Source of the DNA: Streptomyces caeruleatus
Lineage (GTDB): Bacteria; Actinomycetota; Actinomycetes; Streptomycetales; Streptomycetaceae
Assembly: GCF_001514235.1 (NCBI RefSeq)
Contig: NZ_KQ948929.1
Location: 485,566 to 549,565 of the forward strand
Reading direction: 5' to 3'
Length of the DNA: 64,000 nt
Positions 39,642-47,931 of the stretch are shown piece after piece; the first letter of the stretch is position 1; each line of letters starts with the position of its first letter. The position numbers and the translations under genes are program-made. A model generated the notes under the pieces. That model was not told the DNA's origin. It worked only from the letters and a program-made list of their open reading frames with translations, and did not search any database.

Positions 39642-42245
39642 GTGATCACCCCCGCCCGCACACGAACCCTCGACCGACTCCGTACCCGACCCCGTACGAG
39701 ATTCCGTACGAGATTCCGTACGGGATTCCGTGCCAGAACCGCCTTGATATCAGCCGCACTTGGAGCAGCCACCATGGCAGCCACTCTCCCCGCCGCGGGC
39801 CCCGCGGCCGCTGCCGACCCGCAGCGCCTCACCGTCGACCTGTCCGCCTCCGAGGGGCCGGTGATGCTCGGCGCCAACGGCGCGCTGTACGGGCTCAGCG
39901 ACGACGGGGTACCCAGTGACGCCGCGCTGGCGCCCCTGAAGGTCACCAGCGTCTCGCAGAAGCCGGAGGGCGGCGCCCAGCACCCCAACGGCGACGCGCT
40001 CACCGTCTCGAAGTCGTTCTTCCGCAACGGCGGCGGCGAGATCAACGTGATGATGCAGGACATCTACGCCAAGTGGCCGTACGAAGACCTCGGCATCGAC
40101 GACTACCTCCCCAAGGTCGACAAGATCGCCAAGGAGGTGGCGGCGGACCCGAACAGCGAGCGGTTCGTCTACATCCCGTTCAACGAGCCCGACCAGATCT
40201 GGTACAAGCTGGGCGTCGCCGACCAGGCCCAGTACGAGGCCAACCGGGACCGGTTCTTCAAGGACTGGAAGACGGTGTACCAGCGCATCCGCGCGATCGA
40301 CCCGGACGCGAGGATCGCGGGCCCGAACGAGGCCGCCTACCACTCCCGGCTGCTGAAGGACTTCCTCGCCTTCGCCAAGCGGGAGAACGTCCTGCCGCAG
40401 GTGATGACCTGGCACGAGCTGGGCTCCGGCTCGCTGCGCGACTTCCAGGCGCACTACGACGACTACCGGGCGCTCGAACGCGAGGCGGGCATCGCCCCGC
40501 TGAAGATCAACATCGACGAGTACGCCAACCGCCGCGACCTCTCCGTACCGGGCCAGCTCGTGCAGTGGGTCTCCATGTTCGAGCGGAACAAGGTGTACGC
40601 GAACATGGCGTACTGGGACGCGGCCGGCAACCTCAGCGGTCAGGTCGTGCGCTCCAACATCCCCAACGGCGGCTGGTGGCTGTTCCGCTGGTACGCCGGG
40701 ATGACCGGTGACACCGTCAAGGTGACCCCTGCGCAGCCGAACACCATCGACACCCTGCAGGGCCTGGCCTCCCTGGACACGGGCCGGCGCCAGGCGCAGG
40801 TGCTGCTCGGCGGTTCGGCGGGCGACTCCGACGTCGTCGTCCGCAACGTGCCCCGTTCCGTCTTCGGCCGCACGGTCACCGCGACCGTCGCCGAGGCCGC
40901 CTGGTCCGGCTACGAGGGGCAGCACGCGACGCCTCAGGTCCTCGCACGTACGAAGGTGAAGGTGGCGGACGACGGTTCGGTGACCGTCCCGCTGCGCGGC
41001 ATGCGGAAGATGTCCGCCTACCGGGTCGTCCTGACGCCCGGCGGCACGGGCAGCCCCTCCCCCGTCTCCGTCCCCTGGTCGGCGTCGTACGAGGCCGAGT
41101 CGGCCGCGATCACCGACGGCAAGGTCTACACCCGGGGCACGGTCGAGAACGCCAACGGCTACGCGGCCTCCGGCACGAAGGACGTCGGCTCGCTCAACCA
41201 GGCCACCAGCAAGGTCGACTTCACGGTCACGGTGCCGCGCGACGGGGCGTACGACCTGGCGATCCTGTACGGCAACCAGTCCGGCGGCCCGGCCACGCAG
41301 AAGCTGTCGGTCGACGGCGCCGAGGCGGCCACGGTCACCTACCCCTCCACGGAGAACTGGACCTACCGCGCCAAGCGGGACGTCACCGTCCGGCTCCAGG
41401 CCGGCACCCATGTGCTGACGCTGGCCAAGGGCGACGCCGAGGTCACCCTCGACCGCATCGACCTGACGGCCCGCGCGGGAGCGCCCTCGGCGTCGTACGA
41501 GGCCACGCTGGCGGACGTCAGCGGCAGTCCGTCGTACGACTACTCCTCCTCGGTGGGAGTCGGCACGGGCGCCCTGGTGCTGCGCTCCGGCGACAAGGCG
41601 GTCTTCGACGTGTACGCCCCGCGCGACGGCTACTTCACGGTGGTGCCGCGGGCGACGGAGACGGTGAAGCTCGCCCTGCACGGGGAGACGGTGACGGCGG
41701 CGCCGGGCCGGCCGCTGCGGCTGTACCTCGTGGCGGGCAACAACCGCGTCACGGCGACCGCCCAGCACTCAGCCGTCCGCTCGCTGGACGTCTCGGGCAG
41801 CGGTTCGGCCTCCGGCACCCTCTCCTACGAGGGCAGGGCGGCCGTCCTCAAGGGCGGGGCCGAGCTCGTCGAATCCGCCCACGCCTCGGCCGGCTCCTAC
41901 ATCGGCAAGCTCGGCAACAGCCCCGACAGCACCGCCGAGTTCACCGTTCGGGCGCCCAGCTCCGGCCGCTATCTGCTGGTGGTCCACTACGCGCACAACG
42001 ACCGGCGGGACAACGGCCACGCCTACAACACGGACATCATGTCCCGCACCGCGGACATCACCGTGGGGAACGCGGCGCCGGTGAAGGTCACGTTCAAGAA
42101 CACCTGGAGCTCGGACGACTACTGGACGGTGGGTGTCCCCGTCGACCTGAGGCAGGGTTCCAACAAGGTGACGTTCGGCAACGCGACGGCCTGGGCGCCG
42201 GACATCGACCGGATCGAGCTGGGCCGGGTGATCGACCGGCCGTAG
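39642..42245 (+). CDS. Secreted clan-A glycoside hydrolase with CBM35-like domains
   Basis: This protein of about 867 residues has an arginine-rich signal peptide built from a 12-bp repeat (see 39678-39737), a hydrophobic core ALISAALGAATMAATLP and an Ala-rich cleavage site. The catalytic part (about 70-400) looks like a (beta/alpha)8 barrel of GH clan A, GH39-like: a NEP motif with E182 as likely acid/base and INIDEY with E293 as likely nucleophile. Two CBM35/CBM6-like beta-sandwiches follow (about 482-610 and 735-860). The substrate is not readable; with the GH36 enzyme and the importer it suggests a galactose- or arabinose-containing plant polymer (inference). The GTG at 39642 is set by GGAGG eight bases upstream. 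Confidence 0.75.
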   Translation: MITPARTRTLDRLRTRPRTRFRTRFRTGFRARTALISAALGAATMAATLPAAGPAAAADPQRLTVDLSASEGPVMLGANGALYGLSDDGVPSDAALAPLKVTSVSQKPEGGAQHPNGDALTVSKSFFRNGGGEINVMMQDIYAKWPYEDLGIDDYLPKVDKIAKEVAADPNSERFVYIPFNEPDQIWYKLGVADQAQYEANRDRFFKDWKTVYQRIRAIDPDARIAGPNEAAYHSRLLKDFLAFAKRENVLPQVMTWHELGSGSLRDFQAHYDDYRALEREAGIAPLKINIDEYANRRDLSVPGQLVQWVSMFERNKVYANMAYWDAAGNLSGQVVRSNIPNGGWWLFRWYAGMTGDTVKVTPAQPNTIDTLQGLASLDTGRRQAQVLLGGSAGDSDVVVRNVPRSVFGRTVTATVAEAAWSGYEGQHATPQVLARTKVKVADDGSVTVPLRGMRKMSAYRVVLTPGGTGSPSPVSVPWSASYEAESAAITDGKVYTRGTVENANGYAASGTKDVGSLNQATSKVDFTVTVPRDGAYDLAILYGNQSGGPATQKLSVDGAEAATVTYPSTENWTYRAKRDVTVRLQAGTHVLTLAKGDAEVTLDRIDLTARAGAPSASYEATLADVSGSPSYDYSSSVGVGTGALVLRSGDKAVFDVYAPRDGYFTVVPRATETVKLALHGETVTAAPGRPLRLYLVAGNNRVTATAQHSAVRSLDVSGSGSASGTLSYEGRAAVLKGGAELVESAHASAGSYIGKLGNSPDSTAEFTVRAPSSGRYLLVVHYAHNDRRDNGHAYNTDIMSRTADITVGNAAPVKVTFKNTWSSDDYWTVGVPVDLRQGSNKVTFGNATAWAPDIDRIELGRVIDRP
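39678..39737 (+). repeat. Five tandem 12-bp units in the signal-peptide coding region
   Basis: Consecutive 12-mers read CTCCGTACCCGA, CCCCGTACGAGA, TTCCGTACGAGA, TTCCGTACGGGA, TTCCGTGCCAGA. They encode LRTR-PRTR-FRTR-FRTG-FRAR, lengthening the basic n-region of the leader without shifting the frame. Confidence 0.85.
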
Positions 42246-42250
42246 CCGCC

Positions 42251-42290
42251 TGTTCCGCCCGCTCCGTCGCAAGGTGGAGCGGGCGGAACA
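42251..42290. terminator. Bidirectional terminator
   Basis: TGTTCCGCCCGCTCC and GGAGCGGGCGGAACA form a perfect 15-bp stem around a 10-base loop between the convergent hydrolase and ABC exporter genes. Confidence 0.85.
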
Positions 42291-42296
42291 CGTGCG

Positions 42297-44066
42297 TCAG
42301 GCGACCTGCCCGCTGTGCAGGGCCGTGTACGCCCCGTTCCGGCGCAGGAGTTCGTCGTGGGTGCCGATCTCCTGGATCCGCCCGTCGCCCATCACCACGA
42401 TCCGGTCCGCGCCGCGCACGGTGGACAGCCGGTGTGCCACCACGAAGGTGGTACGGCCGTGCAGGAGGCGGGCGAGGGCCTGCTGGACCAGCGCCTCGGA
42501 CCGGGTGTCCAGGGCCGAGGTCGCCTCGTCGAGGACGAGCACCCTGGGGTCCCGGATCAGCGCCCGCGCGATGGCGAGCCGCTGCCGCTGTCCGCCGGAC
42601 AGCCGTGCCCCGCGCTCGCCGACCAAGGTGTCGAGGCCCTGCGGGAGCCGGTCGACGAACTCCAGCGCGTTGGCGTCGCGCAGCGCCGCGCGCACCGTCT
42701 CCTCGTCGGCGTCGTCCATGCCGTAGGCGACGTTCTCGCGGATGGTGCCGTCGAACAGGATCGACTCCTGCGGCACGACCGAGACGAAGCGGCGGTAGGT
42801 GCGCAGGTCGAGGGTGCTCATGTCGGTGCCGTCGAGTTCCAGGCGGCCGGAGGTCGGGCGGATGAACCCGATGACGAGGTTCAGCACGGTGGACTTGCCG
42901 GCACCGGACGCGCCGACGAGGGCGATGGTCTCCCCCGGGGTGACGGAGAGGCTGAAGTCCCGTACGGCGAGGTGGCCGTTCTCCTCGTACGCGAACCCGA
43001 CGTTGTCGAAGGTCACCGCGCCGCGCAGCGAGGTGACCTCGGACTTGCCCTCGTTGTCCTCCAGCTCGGGCTCCTGGAGCACCTCGCCGACGGAACGGAC
43101 CGACTCCAGGCCCTTGGTGATGACCGGGGCCAGGCCCGCCAACGTGGTCGTGGAGTTGGTGAGGGTGGTCAGGAAGGCGCTCAGCATGACGACGTCACCG
43201 GCGGTCACGCCCCACACTCCGTAGTACGAGATCAGCGCCGCGCCGGCGAGGACGAGCACGCCGACGACGTTCAGTACGACCCAGGCGAGCGAGCCGAAGC
43301 GGCCGTTGACGAGGTCGAGGCGCATGCCGGAGGTCAGCAGCCGGTGCAGGGTGCCGTCCATGCGGCGCAGCGCCTTGCCCTCCAGTCCGTGGGCGCGGGT
43401 CACCGGGATGAGGCGGGTCATCTCCGTCACCCGGGAGGACAGGGTCTCCACCTCGTGGCGGAAGTGCTCGTTGTGGGTGCGCAGACGGGCCCGGAGGCGG
43501 GCGACGACGAGTGCGGCGGCGGGCACGACGACGAGGAAGACGGGCACGAACTGCGGTGTGCGGATCGCGATGATGACGAGGCCGCCGACGAGCACGGTGC
43601 CCGCGCCGAGCCCCGTCTCCGCGGTCTGCTGCACCATCTGCTCGACGGTCTCCACATCGCGCACGACCTTGGCCTGGAGCACGCCGGCGCTGACGCGCGA
43701 GTGGTAGCCGATGGAAAGCTGCTGCATACGGGTGCACAGCGCGGAGCGCAGCCCGGTGCCCATCCGGCGCACGCTGCCGTACAGCAGGCGGACGTACAGC
43801 ACGTGCAGGGGGTAGTTGACCAGCAGGATGAGCATGATGACGCCGGTGCTCAGCCAGAGCCTGCTGATCGGCTGGTGCTGGACGACGGTGTCGATGATGG
43901 ACGCGGTGATCAGCGGCAGCAGCCAGACCGGGCTGTGCTTGACGGTGAACACGCCGACCGCGGCCGCGAGGCGGTGGCGGTCGGCGCGGAAGAGGTAGGC
44001 GAGGGTGCGTACGGGGTGTTCGCCGCGGTAGCGGTGGTCGAGCGGTCTCTCGTGTGACGACGCCAT
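42297..44066 (-). CDS. ABC transporter, fused permease/ATPase (exporter type)
   Basis: This 589-residue half-transporter has an exporter membrane domain (residues about 35-320) and a nucleotide-binding domain with Walker A GASGAGKST, signature LSGGQRQRLAIARAL, Walker B VLVLDEATSALD and the H-loop VVAHRLSTV. It resembles drug/lipid exporters and the transporter at 5475-7289. GGGAAGGA before the ATG supports the start. Two palindromes upstream (44098-44124) suggest regulated transcription. Substrate unknown. Confidence 0.85.
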   Translation of the reverse strand: MASSHERPLDHRYRGEHPVRTLAYLFRADRHRLAAAVGVFTVKHSPVWLLPLITASIIDTVVQHQPISRLWLSTGVIMLILLVNYPLHVLYVRLLYGSVRRMGTGLRSALCTRMQQLSIGYHSRVSAGVLQAKVVRDVETVEQMVQQTAETGLGAGTVLVGGLVIIAIRTPQFVPVFLVVVPAAALVVARLRARLRTHNEHFRHEVETLSSRVTEMTRLIPVTRAHGLEGKALRRMDGTLHRLLTSGMRLDLVNGRFGSLAWVVLNVVGVLVLAGAALISYYGVWGVTAGDVVMLSAFLTTLTNSTTTLAGLAPVITKGLESVRSVGEVLQEPELEDNEGKSEVTSLRGAVTFDNVGFAYEENGHLAVRDFSLSVTPGETIALVGASGAGKSTVLNLVIGFIRPTSGRLELDGTDMSTLDLRTYRRFVSVVPQESILFDGTIRENVAYGMDDADEETVRAALRDANALEFVDRLPQGLDTLVGERGARLSGGQRQRLAIARALIRDPRVLVLDEATSALDTRSEALVQQALARLLHGRTTFVVAHRLSTVRGADRIVVMGDGRIQEIGTHDELLRRNGAYTALHSGQVA

Positions 44067-44097
44067 CGGCGTTGTCCTTCCCAGGGTTCCGGATGAG

Positions 44098-44124
44098 ATG
44101 CAGACACCTGCATGGCAAGCGCTT
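44098..44124. promoter_or_regulatory. Two palindromes upstream of the ABC exporter
   Basis: ATGCAG-ACAC-CTGCAT is a perfect inverted repeat at 44098-44113. It is followed by CAAGCGCTTT with the core AAGCGCTT at 44117-44124, a shape typical of LacI-family operators. They lie 32-58 bp before the exporter start. Confidence 0.4.
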
Positions 44125-44366
44125 TCCTACCTCGTCCCCGAGGGGAGTACAAGCGCATTCCGGAACGGATCCCGGGGGGTGGTGATTCAGTGACGACGCC
44201 GCTGAATCTCTGTGTCTCTGTGGCTGAGACCGGCCGCCCGACCGCTTGCATGGCCTCCTGGTCGGTGTGAAACGCTCACCCTCGGCCGACGGGCTGAACG
44301 ACGTCCGGCGATCGTCGGCACAGCTCGGCACGCTCGGTACAGCTCGGCACAGTGAGAGGCGGCGGC

Positions 44367-45251
44367 ATGCGCATCGGACTGCTCGGTACCGGCCCGTGGG
44401 CTCGGATGGCTCATGCTCCCGCCCTGAGCCGGCACGGCGGACTGGACTTCGTGGGCGTGTGGGGCCGCCGTACGGCCCCCACCAAGGAGTTGGCCGACAA
44501 CTACGGCGTGCGCGCCTACGACGAGGTCGACGCGTTGCTCGCCGACGTGGACGCGGTGGCCGTGGCGCTGCCTCCTGCCGTCCAGGCCGACTTGGCGGTG
44601 CGGGCCGCGCGGGCGGGCCGCCATCTGCTGCTCGACAAGCCGCTCGCGCCGACGGTGGAGCAGGCCCGGGCGGTCGCCGGGGCCGTCGAGGAGGCCGGTG
44701 TGGCCTCGGTCGTCTTCTTCACCGCCCGTTTCCAGCCGGAGACCGAGGCGTGGATCAACGAACAGGCCGCGGTGGAGGGCTGGTTCACGGGGCGGGCGGA
44801 GTGGCTCGGCGCGGTGTTCAGCGAGGACGCCAACCCGTTCGCCACGCCGTGGCGGCGGGAGAAGGGCGCCCTGTGGGACGTGGGTCCGCACGCGCTGTCG
44901 GTGCTGCTGCCGATCCTGGGCGACGCGAGGCGCGTGACGGCGGCCGCGTCCGGCCCCGGCGACACGGTCCACCTGGTCCTCGACCACCTCGGCGGCGCGT
45001 CGAGCACCCTGGCCCTCAGCCTCACGGCACCGCCCGCCGCTGCGGGGGCCGCGGTGGAGCTGCGGGGCTCGGCCGGGGTGACGCAGCTGCCTCAGAGCAC
45101 CGACAGCGCGGTGTCCGCCCTGGCCCGGGCCGCGGACGCCCTGCTGGCGGCCTCCCGTACAGGTCGGCCGCATGCGTGCGACGCGGCGTTCGGTCTGCGG
45201 GTCACCGAGATTCTGGCGACGGCCGAAGCGCTGTTGGACGGCGGCGCCTGA
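44367..45251 (+). CDS. Gfo/Idh/MocA-family oxidoreductase
   Basis: This 294-residue protein starts MRIGLLGTGPWARMAHAPAL, the NAD(P)-binding fold, and carries LLLDKPLAPT in place of the usual EKP motif, followed by a beta-rich C-terminal domain. Members oxidise or reduce sugars and cyclitols. GAGAGG before the ATG at 44367 supports it over the GTG at 44352. It may share a regulatory region with the divergent ABC exporter. It is followed by tandem repeats. Confidence 0.8.
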   Translation: MRIGLLGTGPWARMAHAPALSRHGGLDFVGVWGRRTAPTKELADNYGVRAYDEVDALLADVDAVAVALPPAVQADLAVRAARAGRHLLLDKPLAPTVEQARAVAGAVEEAGVASVVFFTARFQPETEAWINEQAAVEGWFTGRAEWLGAVFSEDANPFATPWRREKGALWDVGPHALSVLLPILGDARRVTAAASGPGDTVHLVLDHLGGASSTLALSLTAPPAAAGAAVELRGSAGVTQLPQSTDSAVSALARAADALLAASRTGRPHACDAAFGLRVTEILATAEALLDGGA

Positions 45252-45254
45252 CGC

Positions 45255-45309
45255 GGGCCTGGGTCGGGCCTGGGTGGGGCCTGGGTGGGGCCTCGTTGGG
45301 GCCTGGTTG
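45255..45309. repeat. Five tandem 11-bp units
   Basis: GGGCCTGGGTC, GGGCCTGGGTG (twice), GGGCCTCGTTG and GGGCCTGGTTG follow one another immediately after the oxidoreductase stop codon (45249-45251). Unit decay increases to the right. Confidence 0.85.
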
Positions 45310-45368
45310 GGGCGGACCTGCCCCGGTCCTAGAGGTTTGGGGCGGACCTGCCCCGCTCCTAGAGGTTG
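45309..45368. repeat. 30-bp tandem duplication including an SDR gene end
   Basis: Two 30-bp copies (45309-45338 and 45339-45368) differ at two positions. Each has GGGGC-GGACCT-GCCCC, a small hairpin, and CCTAGAGGTT, which in the right copy is the stop codon and last codons of the SDR gene. So the gene's 3' end and its likely terminator are duplicated. Confidence 0.85.
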
Positions 45369-46114
45369 TAGCCGCCCGACACCTCGATGTTCTGCGCGGT
45401 GACCCAGCGGCTCTCGTCGGAGACCAGGCTGGCGATCATCGCGCCGATGTCGTCGGGTTCCCCGACCCTGCCGAGCGCGGTTTTCGCGGCTAGGGCCGGG
45501 ATCACCTCGGGGAACCGGGTGAAGGCGTCGCCGCCGAGCCGGGTGCGGGTCGCGCCGGGTGAGACGGCGTTGACGCGGATGCCGCGCGGGCTGAACTCCT
45601 TGGCCATGTACCGGGTCAGCACGTCCAGGCCGCCCTTCATCGACGCGTAGGCCGAGTAGCCGGGCTCGGCTCCGGTCGTCGTCGAGTTGCTGCTGGTGTT
45701 GACGATCGCCCCGCCGTCGGCCATCAGCGGCAGCAGCTTCTGCGTCAGGAAGTAAGGCCCCTTGAGCAGGACCCGCGTGAGCTTGTCGAACGTCCCTTCG
45801 GTCATGTCCTCGATCAGCGCGGAGTGCGCGAAACCGGCGTTGTTCACCAGGTGGTCGAAGGTGTCGCGCTGCCAGGTGTCGCGCAGCACACCGGCCACGG
45901 TGTCGCGGAAGTCCGTGAAGGTGCCACTCTCGCCGACGTCCAGCGGCAGTGCGACGGCCGTACCGCCCTCCTTCTCGATGGCAGCGACGGTGTCCTTCGC
46001 TCCTTGAGGGTTGCTGCTGTAGGTCAGGATGACCCCGGTCCCGCGCTGGGCGATCTCGATCGCGGCGCTCTGTCCGATGCCGGAGCTGGCTCCGGTGACG
46101 ATGGCGACCTTCAT
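45359..46114 (-). CDS. Short-chain dehydrogenase/reductase
   Basis: This 251-residue classical SDR has VTGASSGIGQSAA near the N terminus, NNAG in the middle, a Ser in VNTSSNSTT and the catalytic YASMK, and ends with WVTAQNIEVSGGYNL. It reduces or oxidises an unknown carbonyl/alcohol with NAD(P)H. GGGAGGG lies before the ATG at 46114. It is divergent from an AraC-family gene that is now truncated. Confidence 0.87.
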   Translation of the reverse strand: MKVAIVTGASSGIGQSAAIEIAQRGTGVILTYSSNPQGAKDTVAAIEKEGGTAVALPLDVGESGTFTDFRDTVAGVLRDTWQRDTFDHLVNNAGFAHSALIEDMTEGTFDKLTRVLLKGPYFLTQKLLPLMADGGAIVNTSSNSTTTGAEPGYSAYASMKGGLDVLTRYMAKEFSPRGIRVNAVSPGATRTRLGGDAFTRFPEVIPALAAKTALGRVGEPDDIGAMIASLVSDESRWVTAQNIEVSGGYNL

Positions 46115-46204
46115 GACGTCCCTCCCAGGAACAGTCGGCGGTGGAGGAGCGCTGTGATGCCATTCAACCGATCTGACCTGCGGAAACGTTAGAACGATGC
46201 TCGC

Positions 46205-46218
46205 TCGTGCTTGCACGA
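46205..46218. promoter_or_regulatory. Inverted repeat in the SDR/AraC divergent promoter
   Basis: TCGTGC-TT-GCACGA is a 6-bp perfect inverted repeat midway between the SDR and AraC-family starts. It may be an operator of the former AraC regulator, which is now broken. Confidence 0.35.
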
Positions 46219-46267
46219 TCCTCTCGGGCTGGGGAGCCTTCGCCCGCGTTGGTGCTGCAATGGAGGC

Positions 46268-46474
46268 ATGCACCTGGAAGAGCTCCGGACGTTGCTGGCC
46301 CGGCATGCCCGGCCCGACTGGACCACCGCCGTCGAAGGCGTCCTCATCTCCAGGGTCGACCGCCCGGACCCACCGGCGCCGTCCATGTCGGGCACGGTGC
46401 TGGCGGTCATCGCCCAGGGCGCCAAACGGCTCGCCCTGGGCGACCGGGTCTACGAGTACGGCCCCGGGCAGATC
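46268..46474 (+). pseudogene. AraC-family regulator, only the first 69 codons left
   Basis: A good ribosome site (GGAGG) and ATG begin a protein MHLEELRTLLARHARPDW followed by VLAVIAQGAKRLALGDRVYEYGPGQ, the N-terminal cupin-like domain of AraC regulators of the type divergent to SDR genes. After GPGQ at about 46471 the homology stops, where YLVVSVDLPV is expected; the frame runs on into the terminator and antisense of the next gene. The DNA-binding domain is missing. Confidence 0.7.
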
Positions 46475-46508
46475 ACACCGCCGACCAGCTTGCCACCCGC
46501 CACTGACA

Positions 46509-46540
46509 GACGGCCCGGCCCGCAGTCGGGCCGGGTCGTC
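46509..46540. terminator. Hairpin at the end of the GNAT gene
   Basis: GACGGCCCGGCCCG and CGGGCCGGGTCGTC pair over 14 bp (one G-U) around CAGT. It lies 16 bp beyond the stop of the leftward GNAT gene. Confidence 0.7.
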
Positions 46541-46555
46541 TCCACGACCTACTGG

Positions 46556-47452
46556 CTACGCCGACTTCGGCGCGCGGAAGTTGATGCGCTCGCTCACGAC
46601 GGGGAAGCCCGCCTTGGCGAAGTTCGCGGCCATGGGGAAGTTGCCCTGGTCCGTGGCGCCGCTGATGAACTCCGCGCCCTGCTCGGCGAGGAGGTGGGTG
46701 CACTCGGCCAGGAGGTCGTAGGCGTAGCCGTGGCCGCGCTGTTCCGGGACGACTCCGATGAAGCCGATGGTCGGGCCGGAGGGGTTGTGGGCCGGGATGT
46801 GGATGCCGGCCAGGTCGCCCTCCGGCGTGTGCGCGACCTGCCACCACTCGCGTGGCGAGGGGCACCAGTGGAAGAAGTCCAGCTCCTCCTGGGCGGCTTG
46901 GTCGAGGCCGCCCTCCTCGATGGCCCGCAGGGCGTGGGCGTCCAGGGTGGCGGAGTGGACGCGGCGCAGCGCGTCGAAGAAGACCGCGTCGTCGGGTTCG
47001 GGGCTGAAGCGCAGGCGTCCGGGGCGTTCGGGCAGGCCGAGTTCCGGGGTCCAGCGGTAGAGGAAGCGTTCCACCAGGATTTCGTAGCCGGCCGCGCGGG
47101 CGGCGTTGAAGCGGGCGTCGGCGGCGGCCTTCAGGCCGGGTTCGTCCCGCCAGCCGCCGGGCAGGTTGATCTCGAGTTCGACCTGCCAGGGGGCGGAGCG
47201 CAGGAGTTCGGCGCCGGCCTCCTCCTCGCCCTCGGCCACGTCGAACCAGTTGATGTTGACGGGCTCGGAGTCGTCGGGGCCGCCCCACCAGGCGCCGCGA
47301 GCGACGACCGTGCCGTCGCGCAGGGCGACGCGCTTCCAGTCGGGGCGGAACCGGGTCCGGCGGTGGCCCGCACGGGCGCCGAGCGGGTCGGGGTGGGCGT
47401 CGAAGAGATGGGCGTCGCTCGGGGAGAGCACGCGGATGACCGGATCGGTCAC
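46556..47452 (-). CDS. GNAT-family N-acetyltransferase
   Basis: This 298-residue protein has a C-terminal GNAT domain with the acetyl-CoA motif GVVPEQRGHGYAYDLLAE near residue 235 and SGATDQGNFPMAANFAKAGF after it. The N-terminal half may be a second, degenerate GNAT fold. The substrate is unknown. GGAGGAATCC before the GTG at 47452 supports the start. Confidence 0.8.
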   Translation of the reverse strand: MTDPVIRVLSPSDAHLFDAHPDPLGARAGHRRTRFRPDWKRVALRDGTVVARGAWWGGPDDSEPVNINWFDVAEGEEEAGAELLRSAPWQVELEINLPGGWRDEPGLKAAADARFNAARAAGYEILVERFLYRWTPELGLPERPGRLRFSPEPDDAVFFDALRRVHSATLDAHALRAIEEGGLDQAAQEELDFFHWCPSPREWWQVAHTPEGDLAGIHIPAHNPSGPTIGFIGVVPEQRGHGYAYDLLAECTHLLAEQGAEFISGATDQGNFPMAANFAKAGFPVVSERINFRAPKSA

Positions 47453-47666
47453 GGATTCCTCCGGGATGAGGGCTGTGAGGAGCGCTCCCGGTCAGATCTG
47501 ACGCGACACGCCGGGGCAACGGGAAGAGGAGCGCTGGACTGGGGTGAACCGCACGGCACTCGCCTCCTTCCGTCCGTCTCAGGGCGTGGAGCCACACCGT
47601 ACGCGATCTTCGTCAGAGGCGTCCACGGGTTTTTCGCAGGTCCTGAGCGGGTTCCTGTGGATGTCA

Positions 47667-47678
47667 GAGAGCGCTCTC
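47667..47678. promoter_or_regulatory. LacI-type operator, distal copy
   Basis: GAGAGCGCTCTC, a perfect 12-bp palindrome with the central CG step of LacI-family operators, about 150 bp upstream of the presumed transcription start of the glucanase gene. An identical copy is at 47850. Confidence 0.55.
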
Positions 47679-47788
47679 AAGAGCCGGAGTGACTTAAGCG
47701 GCCTTAGGGGAGGGTTAAGCCGTCGCGGTCATTCCGTGCCCCTTCAAGTTCCCGCAGCTGAAGGGAGTTTGGACTTGGTGCAGACCCA

Positions 47789-47817
47789 TTGGCCCCTACG
47801 GAGGTGGTGCGTACCAT
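47789..47817 (+). promoter_or_regulatory. Candidate promoter of the glucanase gene
   Basis: TTGGCC at 47789-47794 and TACCAT at 47812-47817 are 17 bases apart. The whole interval 47453-47931 has no gene and is taken up by this promoter and the two operators. Confidence 0.45.
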
Positions 47818-47849
47818 CGGGGCCCATCGGTGGCTGTGACGCCGGGTTC

Positions 47850-47861
47850 GAGAGCGCTCTC
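47850..47861. promoter_or_regulatory. LacI-type operator, proximal copy
   Basis: A second exact GAGAGCGCTCTC, about 30 bp after the presumed transcription start. The centres of the two copies are 183 bp apart and flank the promoter, a geometry suited to repression by DNA looping. Confidence 0.55.
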
Positions 47862-47931
47862 AGAGCCGTGATCGGCGTCACCGCCGCTGCTGCCCAGTCC
47901 CCCCACACACCAAGTACTCGGGAGACCCCAC

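Noticed and set aside
39678..39737. CRISPR or mobile-element end
   Set aside because: The 12-bp units are in frame within a coding sequence and contiguous, so they are a coding minisatellite.
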